64,000 nucleotides of DNA from an uncultured Saprospiraceae bacterium (lineage in GTDB: Bacteria; Bacteroidota; Bacteroidia; Chitinophagales; Saprospiraceae). Positions within the stretch are counted from its first letter, which is position 1. Every line of letters begins with the position of its first letter. The stretch is from contig CALISO010000020.1 in NCBI GenBank assembly GCA_938041445.1, positions 1 through 64,000 of the forward strand. The letters are read 5' to 3'. Shown here piece after piece: positions 18,425-26,973 of the stretch. The notes below the pieces were generated by a model. The model searched no databases, was not told the DNA's origin, and worked only from the letters and a program-made list of their open reading frames with translations. Both the position numbers and the translations under genes were made by a program.

Positions 18425-19455
18425 TAGAAGGTGTTTTCGGTAGGATAGAAGGAGGTAGTGTTGTCGGCTGGGCTTATGATACTAAAAGCTCTGAGCCAGT
18501 TTCAATTGTTGTCAAACAAAAAAATAAAGAATTGGCAAGTGGATTGGCTGATGTAGAAAGGCATGACCTTATAGATCAAGCCGTTAATCAAAAAGGTCGA
18601 GTAGGTTATAAAATAAAATTACCTCAAGGTCGGAAGAACTGGAGTAAGATAGAAGTGTTTGCGAATAAGACCAAATTAGATAAGTCGGCGCATTTAACAA
18701 TGGCTATTGAAAAAAGTAGGAGAACACTGAAGCTTGAGATAAATGATCCTTATTTTTTCATCCATATACCAAAAACTGCTGGTACAGCATACAGGTTGCT
18801 ATTAGAATCAGCATTCGAGAAAAGCGACTTTTTCCCTAGTGAAAAAATCATTAAAGAAAGAGGGCTTTATCCATTGTTTCATGATATTATCAAATACGAT
18901 AAACCAACAATAACGCCTAAGATATTAATAGGACATTACCCCTATGCGCTTCATCAGGTAGTCAAAGGAGAAGTAAAGAGAATTGTTATTTTTAGAGATC
19001 CTGTTGCTCGAGTGATTTCTAATATTTACCATATGAAGAACAATGATCCACGATGGAAGGATAAGACTCCAGAAGAAATTTACCAAAAAGGAAAATGGCA
19101 TTACCAGAATCTTCAAGTAAGATATATGGTGGATAAGGTTATTCATCCTAATATGAAATACATCAATAGTATGCCTTTAGGAAAGTTAGACTTGAAGGCT
19201 GCTATTGCTAATATGCGGTCTTGCGATATGGTGGGGGTTTCAGAGAAGTTATCAGAGTCTGTAAATCTCACTAACAAGATGTTTAACTGGAGTTTGGCTG
19301 TACCCAAAAAAGTAAATGTAGCAAAGTCCAAGAAAACCGTATCTGAAAAGCTGATAGCTAAGATCACTAAAGATAATTTGTATGACCAAAAACTTTATGA
19401 ACAAGCAATTGTAAGATTTCAGAGACTTTGCGAGAAGTATGAAATCGTATCTTAG
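18421..19455 (+). CDS. Sulfotransferase with N-terminal beta-type accessory domain
   Basis: A 344-residue protein. Residues 1-95 repeat the accessory module seen at 6674-7780: VFGRIEGGSVVGWAYDTKS, VERHDLIDQ, then GRVGYKIKLPQG. From residue about 110 a family 2 sulfotransferase starts with YFFIHIPKTAGTAYRLLLES, and IVIFRDPVARVISNIYHMK is the 3'-phosphate motif. The ATG overlaps the previous stop (ATGA), so translation is probably coupled to the tandem GT2 gene. This suggests that the two act on the same glycan. Confidence 0.86.
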   Translation: MIEGVFGRIEGGSVVGWAYDTKSSEPVSIVVKQKNKELASGLADVERHDLIDQAVNQKGRVGYKIKLPQGRKNWSKIEVFANKTKLDKSAHLTMAIEKSRRTLKLEINDPYFFIHIPKTAGTAYRLLLESAFEKSDFFPSEKIIKERGLYPLFHDIIKYDKPTITPKILIGHYPYALHQVVKGEVKRIVIFRDPVARVISNIYHMKNNDPRWKDKTPEEIYQKGKWHYQNLQVRYMVDKVIHPNMKYINSMPLGKLDLKAAIANMRSCDMVGVSEKLSESVNLTNKMFNWSLAVPKKVNVAKSKKTVSEKLIAKITKDNLYDQKLYEQAIVRFQRLCEKYEIVS

Positions 19456-19483
19456 ATTTTCACACTGATAGTATAAACGATAT

Positions 19484-20863
19484 ATGAGAACACGTTTTTT
19501 ACTTATTGTTTTTTTGGCTCTATCTTTATTCAATTGCAATACAAGCAATGTATCAACAGATCCCAGACCCAATATATTACTTTTATTTGCCGATGATATG
19601 GGCTATGGTGATCTTGGCAGCACTGGCAGTCCAGATGTGTTGACACCGCATATAGATCAACTAAAGCAGAATGGAATCAACTTTACACAAGCCTATGTGA
19701 GTGCACCGCAATGCAGTCCTAGTAGAGCCGGTCTTATGACTGGGAAGTACCAACAAAGATTTGGGCACGAGGCAAATGCAGAATTGCCATTTGTACAGAC
19801 TTTTGGTTTAGATATTCACCAGCGTACATTCGCTCGGTTTATGAAGAATGAAGGTTATAGAACGTTGGGGTTTGGTAAGTGGGATCTAGGGTCAATACCT
19901 ACAGCAACTCCATGGACAAGAGGTTTTGACCATTTCTTTGGGCATTATGCAGGTGCACGCAGTTTCTATGTGGAACCACAAGAGCCAAGATATCAAGCAC
20001 TTCGAAAGAGTGATACTGATCAAGGAGGTTATCAAGGCTACCTTACTGATCTTATTACCACAGATGCAATCACCCAAATGAATAGACATGATGGCAGGCC
20101 ATGGTTTACATATATGTCCTATCTTAATCCGCATTGGCCAATGGAGGCAAAGCCAGAAGACTTAGAGGCATTTAACCATATACCAGATATTCATCGTAGA
20201 ATCTTCTTGGCATTAATGAAGAATATGGATGATAGTGTAGGGAAATTAGTTGCCCATTTAAAGGAAACAGGTCAATACGAGAACACAGTTATTATCTTTC
20301 TATCAGATAATGGTGGTCCGACGGGAAAGCCAAGAACTAATCCTAATGCAGAAATGGTATACGGCAAGAATACTTCTGTAAATGATCCATTTAGGGGGGT
20401 GAAAGGAGAGGTCTTTGAAGGTGGAATCAGGACACCTATGTATATTCAATGGCCAGCCAGATTTACCAAATCCGAATATACAAAGCCAGTTATCAGCCTA
20501 GATTTATTGCCAACATGTCTAAGTATGGCTGGTGGAGTACCAGATCTTAAATTGGATGGTGTTGACTTGATGCCTTATATAAGTGGTGAATTAAAAACTG
20601 CACCTCACAAGGATCTGTATTGGCGATGGTTTCGCCATTGGGCAATCAGAAGAGGGCAGTGGAAGTTGGTAGTAGTAAATCATACTGATCGTTATCTATT
20701 CAACCTTCACAAGGATAAAAAGGAGACTATCAATGTCATCAATCAATACCCAAAAGTCTATAATAATCTGTTGACCTCATTAGTAGAATGGAATAATGAA
20801 TTGAAGCCAGCTATGTGGCGACACCCTTATCAAGTAGAGTTGTTATCACAACCTCTCAAGTAA
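19484..20863 (+). CDS. Sulfatase (arylsulfatase family), lipoprotein
   Basis: A 459-residue sulfatase. The N-terminus has a lipoprotein signal ending ALSLFNCN, so it is probably anchored in the envelope. NILLLFADDMGYGDLGSTGS supplies the metal-binding aspartates. APQCSPSRAGLMTGKYQQR holds the formylglycine site (Cys about 77) in the canonical C-x-P-S-R form. VIIFLSDNGGPTGKP gives the second metal site. Oxidation by a formylglycine-generating enzyme is needed, but no such gene is in the window. It follows the sulfotransferase gene by 28 bases, so removal or trimming of sulfate from the same polymer, or scavenging of marine sulfated glycans, are both possible. Confidence 0.92.
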   Translation: MRTRFLLIVFLALSLFNCNTSNVSTDPRPNILLLFADDMGYGDLGSTGSPDVLTPHIDQLKQNGINFTQAYVSAPQCSPSRAGLMTGKYQQRFGHEANAELPFVQTFGLDIHQRTFARFMKNEGYRTLGFGKWDLGSIPTATPWTRGFDHFFGHYAGARSFYVEPQEPRYQALRKSDTDQGGYQGYLTDLITTDAITQMNRHDGRPWFTYMSYLNPHWPMEAKPEDLEAFNHIPDIHRRIFLALMKNMDDSVGKLVAHLKETGQYENTVIIFLSDNGGPTGKPRTNPNAEMVYGKNTSVNDPFRGVKGEVFEGGIRTPMYIQWPARFTKSEYTKPVISLDLLPTCLSMAGGVPDLKLDGVDLMPYISGELKTAPHKDLYWRWFRHWAIRRGQWKLVVVNHTDRYLFNLHKDKKETINVINQYPKVYNNLLTSLVEWNNELKPAMWRHPYQVELLSQPLK

Positions 20864-20889
20864 GAACCAAATATGGGTATACTGTTAGG

Positions 20890-21624
20890 TTATGGTTTTA
20901 CCCTCTTTTTAAGAACAGAGAAAAACTCGAAAGTGCCTGGTTGGGTTGGAAACATCTGTTCCACCTCAAGGTCAACCATATCTAGAGCATTAAGAGTATT
21001 AACTATGACGTGGAATGAATGATCAGTAAAGCACCATGCATGTACATCTACATAATTACCTGTTTCATACTCAGCAATCGCTTGCTTTAGACGAGCAATA
21101 TGATTTGGAGTGATATCTCCGTGCCTCCCTGCCCAATGTTCTGATGGAACATTATGTGTTGTGAGAGCACGATGTTCAATTACATTTTTGATTGAATGCT
21201 TCTGCTTCTTTTCATATGAAGCAGCTATAATGTCTGCAATTGAAGATGTATTGTTATAGTGGTCGAAGCAAAATCTCTTATCTGGTACGATCAAATAGTA
21301 CTTTCCACCTTCATTAAGGATGCTGCTAACCTTATTTAGGTGGTCGATGAAATCTAACTGATGCTCGATGACATGACAGCTAAATACAGCATCAAACTTT
21401 TCTTGGATAATGGTTAAGTCAGCAGTTTTAGATACGTAATTTATATATGGAACATTGCTAACGTACTGTTGCTGACCTATTTCTATAGCTCTTTTTTTTA
21501 ATTCTTCTTGGCTAAGTATTTCAAAATATTTGACATTATCACCTCTTAGTTGTGGATTGTAGAATGGGCCTATTTCTAGGACGCTAGCGTTCGGAGGGAT
21601 TGTTTGTGTAAATACTTTTCTCAT
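20890..21624 (-). CDS. Class I SAM-dependent methyltransferase
   Basis: A 244-residue cytoplasmic methyltransferase. Motif I is ASVLEIGPFYNPQLRG (residues 14-29), and the FDAVFSCHVIEHQLDFIDHL segment is a post-motif typical of the Methyltransf_11/23 group. The KYYLIVPDKRFCFDHY stretch follows. It converges with the sulfatase and lies 55 bases downstream of the ABC exporter ATPase, on the same strand, so it may belong to the export operon. Methylation of a terminal sugar is a common chain-length signal in ABC-exported O-antigens; that role is inference. Confidence 0.82.
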   Translation of the reverse strand: MRKVFTQTIPPNASVLEIGPFYNPQLRGDNVKYFEILSQEELKKRAIEIGQQQYVSNVPYINYVSKTADLTIIQEKFDAVFSCHVIEHQLDFIDHLNKVSSILNEGGKYYLIVPDKRFCFDHYNNTSSIADIIAASYEKKQKHSIKNVIEHRALTTHNVPSEHWAGRHGDITPNHIARLKQAIAEYETGNYVDVHAWCFTDHSFHVIVNTLNALDMVDLEVEQMFPTQPGTFEFFSVLKKRVKP

Positions 21625-21679
21625 CTATAACAAACTTAAGAACTAATGACTTGTAAATGAATTCTATACAAGGGCTATT

Positions 21680-22444
21680 CTAAATTTTTGGTGCTGCATG
21701 CTTGGTAAATAGGGAAGCATACAATGGTATCATTTCATCAGGATGACCAAGTCCGACTTGCTTTCCCTGGTCTATCACTAACACTCGTTGACAATGCTTC
21801 TTTATAGTTTCTAATTGATGGGTAACGTGAACTATTGTTCTTCCATCTAAGAAAGTGTCATTGAATACCTTTGTACTTTTTTTACGAAAGTTAATATCTC
21901 CAACGCCTCCAAAAAACTCATCCATTAAAAAAATATCCGCCTTTGCATGGATTGCAACTGAGAACTTAAGTTTAGCTTGCATTCCCGATGAATATTGCTT
22001 AACCGGTACATCTACAAAGCGTTCTAGCTCTGCAAATTCGACGATGTTATCAAAAATATCACCGATTTCTCTAAATGTTAATCCTAGTATAGAACCATTG
22101 ATATAAATATTGTCTCTGGCACTCAAGTTTGGGTCAAAGCCCATCCCTAATGCTAGTCGTATGATCTTCCCTTCAGTATTGACGATACTACCTTTATCAG
22201 GACGCAAGGATCCCATTATGCAATTTAGCAGTGTAGATTTACCACATCCGTTTTTACCAATAATCCCAAAGAATTCACCTTTATTAACCGTAAAATTAAT
22301 ATTGTCTAAAGCCTTGATCTCTTTGACCTTATGCTTTGTCGAGAACGGTCTCAAAAGTTTTTCTCTAAGTTGACGACTCTCTTTGTTGATCATCGCGAAC
22401 GTCTTACTCAGGTTTTTTACTTCTATAGCTACTTCATTACTCAT
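21680..22444 (-). CDS. ABC transporter ATPase for polysaccharide export (Wzt/KpsT type)
   Basis: A 254-residue ATPase. Walker A is GKNGCGKST (residues 63-71); the signature is QYSSGMQAKLKFSVAIHAKA, and Walker B is DIFLMDEFFGGVGD. The H-loop reads IVHVTHQLE. These features match the Wzt, KpsT and TagH group, which exports lipid-linked polysaccharide. The chain ends soon after the nucleotide-binding domain, so the C-terminal carbohydrate-binding domain of O9a-type Wzt is absent. That fits a KpsT-type or capless system. It follows the permease with no gap, since the permease stop at 22445 touches this ATG in reverse order. Confidence 0.9.
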   Translation of the reverse strand: MSNEVAIEVKNLSKTFAMINKESRQLREKLLRPFSTKHKVKEIKALDNINFTVNKGEFFGIIGKNGCGKSTLLNCIMGSLRPDKGSIVNTEGKIIRLALGMGFDPNLSARDNIYINGSILGLTFREIGDIFDNIVEFAELERFVDVPVKQYSSGMQAKLKFSVAIHAKADIFLMDEFFGGVGDINFRKKSTKVFNDTFLDGRTIVHVTHQLETIKKHCQRVLVIDQGKQVGLGHPDEMIPLYASLFTKHAAPKI

Positions 22445-23242
22445 TTATAACATTTCAATTGCCTTGTGAGAAAACTTTTTGTAAGAAATAATTCCAACAA
22501 TTAGAACTACAATACCAGTAGCATAGTTGATCCCCATTAATGACCAATCGGGTCCAATTCCATCAAATGAGATAGCTCGCATATTCATAACGATTCCAAC
22601 AAAAGGATTTATTACTCGCAATGGTGGAAACGCCTCCAAAAACAACTCACCTCTTCTAAAAATCCCTGAAGACCAGAATCCAGCAAGAGTGATTATCGCC
22701 CATAAATGCTTTATATCTTTAAAATAAATTTGAATAACTGTCAAAATCATCGCCGACCCAATACAAAGAATAAAGACATTGATAAGTATCAGCGGCATGT
22801 AGAGTAGATTAAAAGTAAATGGGATTCCAACTGCAGCCACGAATACTAGGTAAGCTGCTAAATTGAAAGCAAATCCAATAAAAACACTAATCGTCAGGGA
22901 TATGTATAGATCAATATGGTTGAACTTGATATTTTCAATTAGGTACCTTTTCGTATTAATAAGACTCAATCCTTTAGTACTTGCTTCAGTCCAAGCCATC
23001 CACAATATTAGTCCTGCAAAAAGAAAAATAGCATAGTGCTCAATATTAATTTGAAACACAAAGGTGAATACCATATAGTAGATCGCTATCTTAAATAAAG
23101 GATTAAGTAATGCCCAAAACAACCCCAATTTATCATTGTAGTATCGTTTTTTGAAATCTACTTGGGCAAGTTTCCAGATTCTTTCTACACGATTGTTCTC
23201 TGGTATTCTCTCTAATATAGGTCTGAGGAGAGTGTTTATCAT
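22445..23242 (-). CDS. ABC-2 type polysaccharide export permease (Wzm type)
   Basis: From ATG 23242 the protein has 265 residues and about six hydrophobic segments. The N-terminal amphipathic part is followed by WKLAQVDFKKRYYNDKLGLFW, the typical ABC-2 start of Wzm/KpsM/TagG permeases. A slightly longer frame begins with TTG at 23254, but ATG 23242 (MINTLLRPILERIPENN) is preferred. The gene is directly followed by the ATPase at 22444. The pair would flip a lipid-linked glycan across the inner membrane, matching the biosynthetic genes upstream. An inverted repeat lies just before the start. Confidence 0.9.
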   Translation of the reverse strand: MINTLLRPILERIPENNRVERIWKLAQVDFKKRYYNDKLGLFWALLNPLFKIAIYYMVFTFVFQINIEHYAIFLFAGLILWMAWTEASTKGLSLINTKRYLIENIKFNHIDLYISLTISVFIGFAFNLAAYLVFVAAVGIPFTFNLLYMPLILINVFILCIGSAMILTVIQIYFKDIKHLWAIITLAGFWSSGIFRRGELFLEAFPPLRVINPFVGIVMNMRAISFDGIGPDWSLMGINYATGIVVLIVGIISYKKFSHKAIEML

Positions 23243-23252
23243 AGTATTCTGC

Positions 23253-23277
23253 AAGCTGTTTTAAGGATTAACAGCTT
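23253..23277. repeat. Inverted repeat upstream of the export operon
   Basis: AAGCTGTT at 23253-23260 and AACAGCTT at 23270-23277 form a perfect 8-base stem with a 9-base spacer, about 11 bases before the permease ATG at 23242. It may be an operator or a leader hairpin. Palindrome length alone is modest evidence. Confidence 0.35.
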
Positions 23278-23386
23278 ATCTAAGGATGTTAGTTCAGTTA
23301 CAAAGATGCGATTTTTTCTATTCTTAATACGTTGAAATTGAGATAATTAACCAAGAGTATTTTGTAACTTATATGTAGTCTAAGGT

Positions 23387-25180
23387 CTAATCCGTAATCT
23401 TCAAGACCTCCAAAAATGCTTTCTGCGGCACCTGAACAGTACCAATGTTTCTCATTTTCTTCTTACCTTTCTTTTGCTTCTCTAAGAGCTTACGCTTACG
23501 AGTGATATCACCACCATAACACTTGGCTGTTACATCCTTTCTCAATGCCGAAATGGTTTCTCTAGCGATGATTTTCTGGCCAATAGCTGCTTGAATGGCT
23601 ATCATAAACTGTTGCCTAGGAAGTAATTCTTTAAGTCTACCACAAATTCTCCTACCAAATGGATCTGCCTTGTCTCTATGGACTAAGCTACTGAGTGCAT
23701 CCACATTTTCACCATTGAGTTTGATATCCAGCTTGACTAGATCAGATGCTCTGAAGTCTATCATATGGTAATCAAATGATGCATACCCTTTAGTGATACT
23801 CTTTAACTTGTCATAGAAGTCAAAGACAATCTCCGCAAGTGGCATTTCAAATGTCAATTCTACTCGAGTAGTCGTAAGATATGTTTGATTAGTGAGGATA
23901 CCTCGCTTGTCCATACAGAGTGACATAATAGATCCAATAAACTCCGGAGTCGTGATAATCTGTGCCTTGATAAATGGTTCCTCTACTGACTGGATAAGCG
24001 ATGGATCAGGCATATCGTTAGGCGTTGTCATTTCAAGAAGCTCACCCTTAGTAGAGTAGGCCTTGTAAGATACATTGGGGACAGTAGTGATCACTTCTTG
24101 ATCAAACTCTCGGGATAGTCTCTCTTGAATGATCTCAAGGTGTAACATCCCGAGGAATCCACATCTAAATCCAAATCCTAACGCCACAGATGACTCTGGC
24201 TCAAAGACAAGTGATGCATCATTAAGCTGTAGTTTGTCGAGGCTATCTCTGAGATCTTCAAAGTCATCATTGTCAATCGGATAAAGTCCTGCAAATACCA
24301 TCGGCTTAACATCTTCAAATCCATCAATTCCTTGAGGGCATGGATTAGCAACTGTCGTAATCGTATCGCCAACTTTTATTTCTTTACTTTCTTTGATTCC
24401 TGTGATGATGTATCCTACATCACCAGCCGAGAGTGTATCCTTAGGCACTTGTTCCAATTGAAGTACACCTATTTCATCGGCGGTATATTCATTGCCAGTA
24501 TTGACGAATCGTACAAGGTCTCTCTTTTTGATTGTCCCGTTATAGATACGGAAATACGCAATGACTCCTCTAAATGAATTGAACAATGAATCGAATATCA
24601 GGGCTTGTAATGGTGCTTCTGGATCACCTGTAGGTGCAGGAATTCTCTCTACAGCAGCATCTAGGATATCTACAACACCGATGCCCGTCTTACCACTTGC
24701 GTGAATAATATCTTCTAAGTCGCACCCTATGAGGTCGATAATTTGATCAGAGACCTCTTCAATCATTGCACTCTGCATATCCACTTTATTAAGGATTGGG
24801 ATAATCTCAAGGTCATGTTCCATTGCTAGGTAGAGATTGGAGATTGTCTGAGCTTGGATCCCTTGGCTAGCATCTACAAGTAGAAGTGCCCCTTCACATG
24901 CGGCTATTGATCTGGAAACTTCATATGAGAAATCCACGTGGCCAGGAGTATCAATAAGGTTGAACTTATATGTATCTCCATCCTTGTAGTCATAGTACAT
25001 TTGTATCGCATGACTCTTGATCGTGATACCTTTTTCACGTTCGAGATCCATATCGTCAAGAGCTTGATTGGTCATTTTACGTTCTGAGATTGTCTGAGTC
25101 TCTTCGAGTAGACGATCCGAAAGCGTACTTTTACCATGGTCAATATGTGCTATCACACAAAAATTCCTGATTTTATCCAT
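23387..25180 (-). CDS. lepA: Elongation factor 4 (LepA), back-translocating GTPase
   Basis: A 597-residue ribosomal GTPase that promotes back-translocation and affects initiation and elongation under stress. The G1 loop is AHIDHGKST (residues 11-19); [14 protein letters not shown] gives the switch I region; DTPGH and NKVD (G3 and G4) follow. The length and the C-terminal tail ([20 protein letters not shown] then [15 protein letters not shown]) are diagnostic of LepA and distinguish it from EF-G. ATG at 25180. It is not part of the glycan locus, from which a 132-base gap separates it. Confidence 0.98.
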   Translation of the reverse strand: MDKIRNFCVIAHIDHGKSTLSDRLLEETQTISERKMTNQALDDMDLEREKGITIKSHAIQMYYDYKDGDTYKFNLIDTPGHVDFSYEVSRSIAACEGALLLVDASQGIQAQTISNLYLAMEHDLEIIPILNKVDMQSAMIEEVSDQIIDLIGCDLEDIIHASGKTGIGVVDILDAAVERIPAPTGDPEAPLQALIFDSLFNSFRGVIAYFRIYNGTIKKRDLVRFVNTGNEYTADEIGVLQLEQVPKDTLSAGDVGYIITGIKESKEIKVGDTITTVANPCPQGIDGFEDVKPMVFAGLYPIDNDDFEDLRDSLDKLQLNDASLVFEPESSVALGFGFRCGFLGMLHLEIIQERLSREFDQEVITTVPNVSYKAYSTKGELLEMTTPNDMPDPSLIQSVEEPFIKAQIITTPEFIGSIMSLCMDKRGILTNQTYLTTTRVELTFEMPLAEIVFDFYDKLKSITKGYASFDYHMIDFRASDLVKLDIKLNGENVDALSSLVHRDKADPFGRRICGRLKELLPRQQFMIAIQAAIGQKIIARETISALRKDVTAKCYGGDITRKRKLLEKQKKGKKKMRNIGTVQVPQKAFLEVLKITD

Positions 25181-25185
25181 AAGTG

Positions 25186-25193
25186 CAAAGATA
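25186..25193 (-). promoter_or_regulatory. Candidate -7 element for lepA
   Basis: On the minus strand TATCTTTG fits TAnnTTTG and ends 6 bases before the lepA ATG. If active, the transcript would have almost no leader. No clear -33 TTTG is visible. Confidence 0.35.
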
Positions 25194-25287
25194 CGCTTGT
25201 ATTAACTTACCCTTTGGTGAATTTTGTAAATATTTAGCGATAAGCTACATTGAGTAATATTAGCCACTTGCACAATTATATTCTACT

Positions 25288-26310
25288 ATGATCAATCTTA
25301 TAAGCGACACTGTTACGAAGCCTTCATCCGATATGCTCAAGGCAATGCTAGCAGCTGAGGTTGGTGATGATGTCTTCAGAGCTGACCCTACAGTCAATGC
25401 CCTCGAAGAGAAAGTCGCGACAATGTTTGGTAAGGAAGCGGCACTTTATTGTCCAAGTGGGACGATGACCAATCAGTTAGCTATTAAGATGCATACACAG
25501 CCATTAGACGAGGTGATCTGTGATCACTATAGCCATGTATATCGATACGAAACAGGTGGATATGCCTTCAATAGTCAAGTTGCAATTAGTCTGATTCATG
25601 GTAGCTATGGGAAGATTACTTCAGACCAAGTAGCGGATGTCATTCAACCAAGTGCCGACTGGCTACCAAATACCAAGTTGGTCGTCTTAGAAAGTAGTAC
25701 CAATAAAGGTGGAGGTAATTATTACACTCCGCAGGAGATTGCCCCTATTGCCGATCTATGTCAGAATAAAGGCTTAAAGCTGCACCTAGATGGTGCAAGA
25801 TTTTTCAATGCGTTTGTGGAGGAAGAATACTCGATCAGCGACTATGCTCAGCACTTTGATAGTATATCTATCTGCCTTAGTAAAGGACTAGGTGCTCCTG
25901 TAGGTAGCGTGCTCACAGGCAAATCTAACGATATCACCAAGGCTCGAAAATTCAGAAAGGTAATGGGTGGAGGGATGCGACAAGCAGGTATCCTAGCTGC
26001 AGCTTGTATCTATGCTCTCGATCATAATATTGAAAGACTTACAATTGATAATAATAGAGCTAAAGAAATAGGAGCTCTCTTAGCCAACCAACCTTACGTC
26101 AAGGAAGTTAAGCCAGTAAAGACTAACATTATCATTTTTGAACTTGCTGAGGATTTGCTAGCTGAAGATGCGATAGCCACATTAAAAAATCATGGAATTC
26201 TCGCCGCACCATTTGGCAAGTCAGCGATTAGATTCGTTTTTCATCTTGATATCACAGAAGAGATGTTTACTCAGTTGAAGAGTAGTTTACCTAGATTAAG
26301 TTTTAGTTAG
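25288..26310 (+). CDS. ltaE: Low-specificity L-threonine aldolase
   Basis: A 340-residue PLP enzyme that splits L-threonine or L-allo-threonine into glycine and acetaldehyde. The N-terminus INLISDTVTKPSSDMLKAML and EAALYCPSGTMTNQLAI match the beta-eliminating lyase / threonine aldolase family. The PLP lysine is in SICLSKGLGAPVGSVL (Lys about 199), and the HLDGARFFNA segment binds the cofactor. The length is normal. ATG at 25288. It is divergent from lepA and converges with a lipoprotein, with a 4-base overlap of the two stops. Stereospecificity (L or L-allo) cannot be told from sequence. Confidence 0.92.
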   Translation: MINLISDTVTKPSSDMLKAMLAAEVGDDVFRADPTVNALEEKVATMFGKEAALYCPSGTMTNQLAIKMHTQPLDEVICDHYSHVYRYETGGYAFNSQVAISLIHGSYGKITSDQVADVIQPSADWLPNTKLVVLESSTNKGGGNYYTPQEIAPIADLCQNKGLKLHLDGARFFNAFVEEEYSISDYAQHFDSISICLSKGLGAPVGSVLTGKSNDITKARKFRKVMGGGMRQAGILAAACIYALDHNIERLTIDNNRAKEIGALLANQPYVKEVKPVKTNIIIFELAEDLLAEDAIATLKNHGILAAPFGKSAIRFVFHLDITEEMFTQLKSSLPRLSFS

Positions 26311-26921
26311 AGCTCGTCTTTTGATTTTCGTCGTTCCAGCTTCATTTGAAAGTTATTATTGCCGTATTCAGGTGTACCTACAAGTATCATAAAGACATCT
26401 GACTTGAACATCGTCTTCCATTCTTGTGGATTCTTACTGCTATCATCAGGAATCATTAAGACTTTGTCCGTCTTAAAAGAATAGTGATACTTACCGGTCT
26501 CAACAACCTTTCCAGCCTTTCCTTTTTCGTATGTCAGATCATCTTTGAAGTCGAGGTATTCTTTAACGAGACTCTCTGGCTTTATCATTTTGCTTCCATC
26601 ATGGATGAATTGAAATTGCCAGATACCATCTTCTATGATAGAATAGAAGTCATCGGAATCTTCACCTATTCTATGATTAAGGATTGAAAGGGCAGATCCT
26701 CGTTTATGCGTAAAATCTCTACCAGATGAACTCTTCTTAACCTCACCAGGTCCTGCAACGACATCTTCCAACACTTTTCCGCTACTAAATTGTGAAGACG
26801 GTTTGTCACTATTATCGGCAGATACAGCTGAAGCTGCATTACCATTATTAGAATTAGGCTGCTCACAGGCAAAAAACACTAGTGCTAAGCAGCACAAGAT
26901 AGGAATGAGTTGATTTGGCAT
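26307..26921 (-). CDS. Lipoprotein of unknown function
   Basis: A 204-residue protein with a lipoprotein signal ending LALVFFACEQ, followed by a low-complexity Asn/Ser/Ala linker up to about residue 55. The remaining 150 residues look like a small beta-rich domain (SIIEDGIWQFQFIHDGSKM, GKYHYSFKTDKVLMIPDD). I do not recognise the family. Its stop overlaps the threonine aldolase stop on the other strand by 4 bases. Confidence 0.7.
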   Translation of the reverse strand: MPNQLIPILCCLALVFFACEQPNSNNGNAASAVSADNSDKPSSQFSSGKVLEDVVAGPGEVKKSSSGRDFTHKRGSALSILNHRIGEDSDDFYSIIEDGIWQFQFIHDGSKMIKPESLVKEYLDFKDDLTYEKGKAGKVVETGKYHYSFKTDKVLMIPDDSSKNPQEWKTMFKSDVFMILVGTPEYGNNNFQMKLERRKSKDEL

Positions 26922-26973
26922 AAGTCTTTCTATGTTTTGACAAAAAGGGATTTACCTTTAAACTGACAAATAT

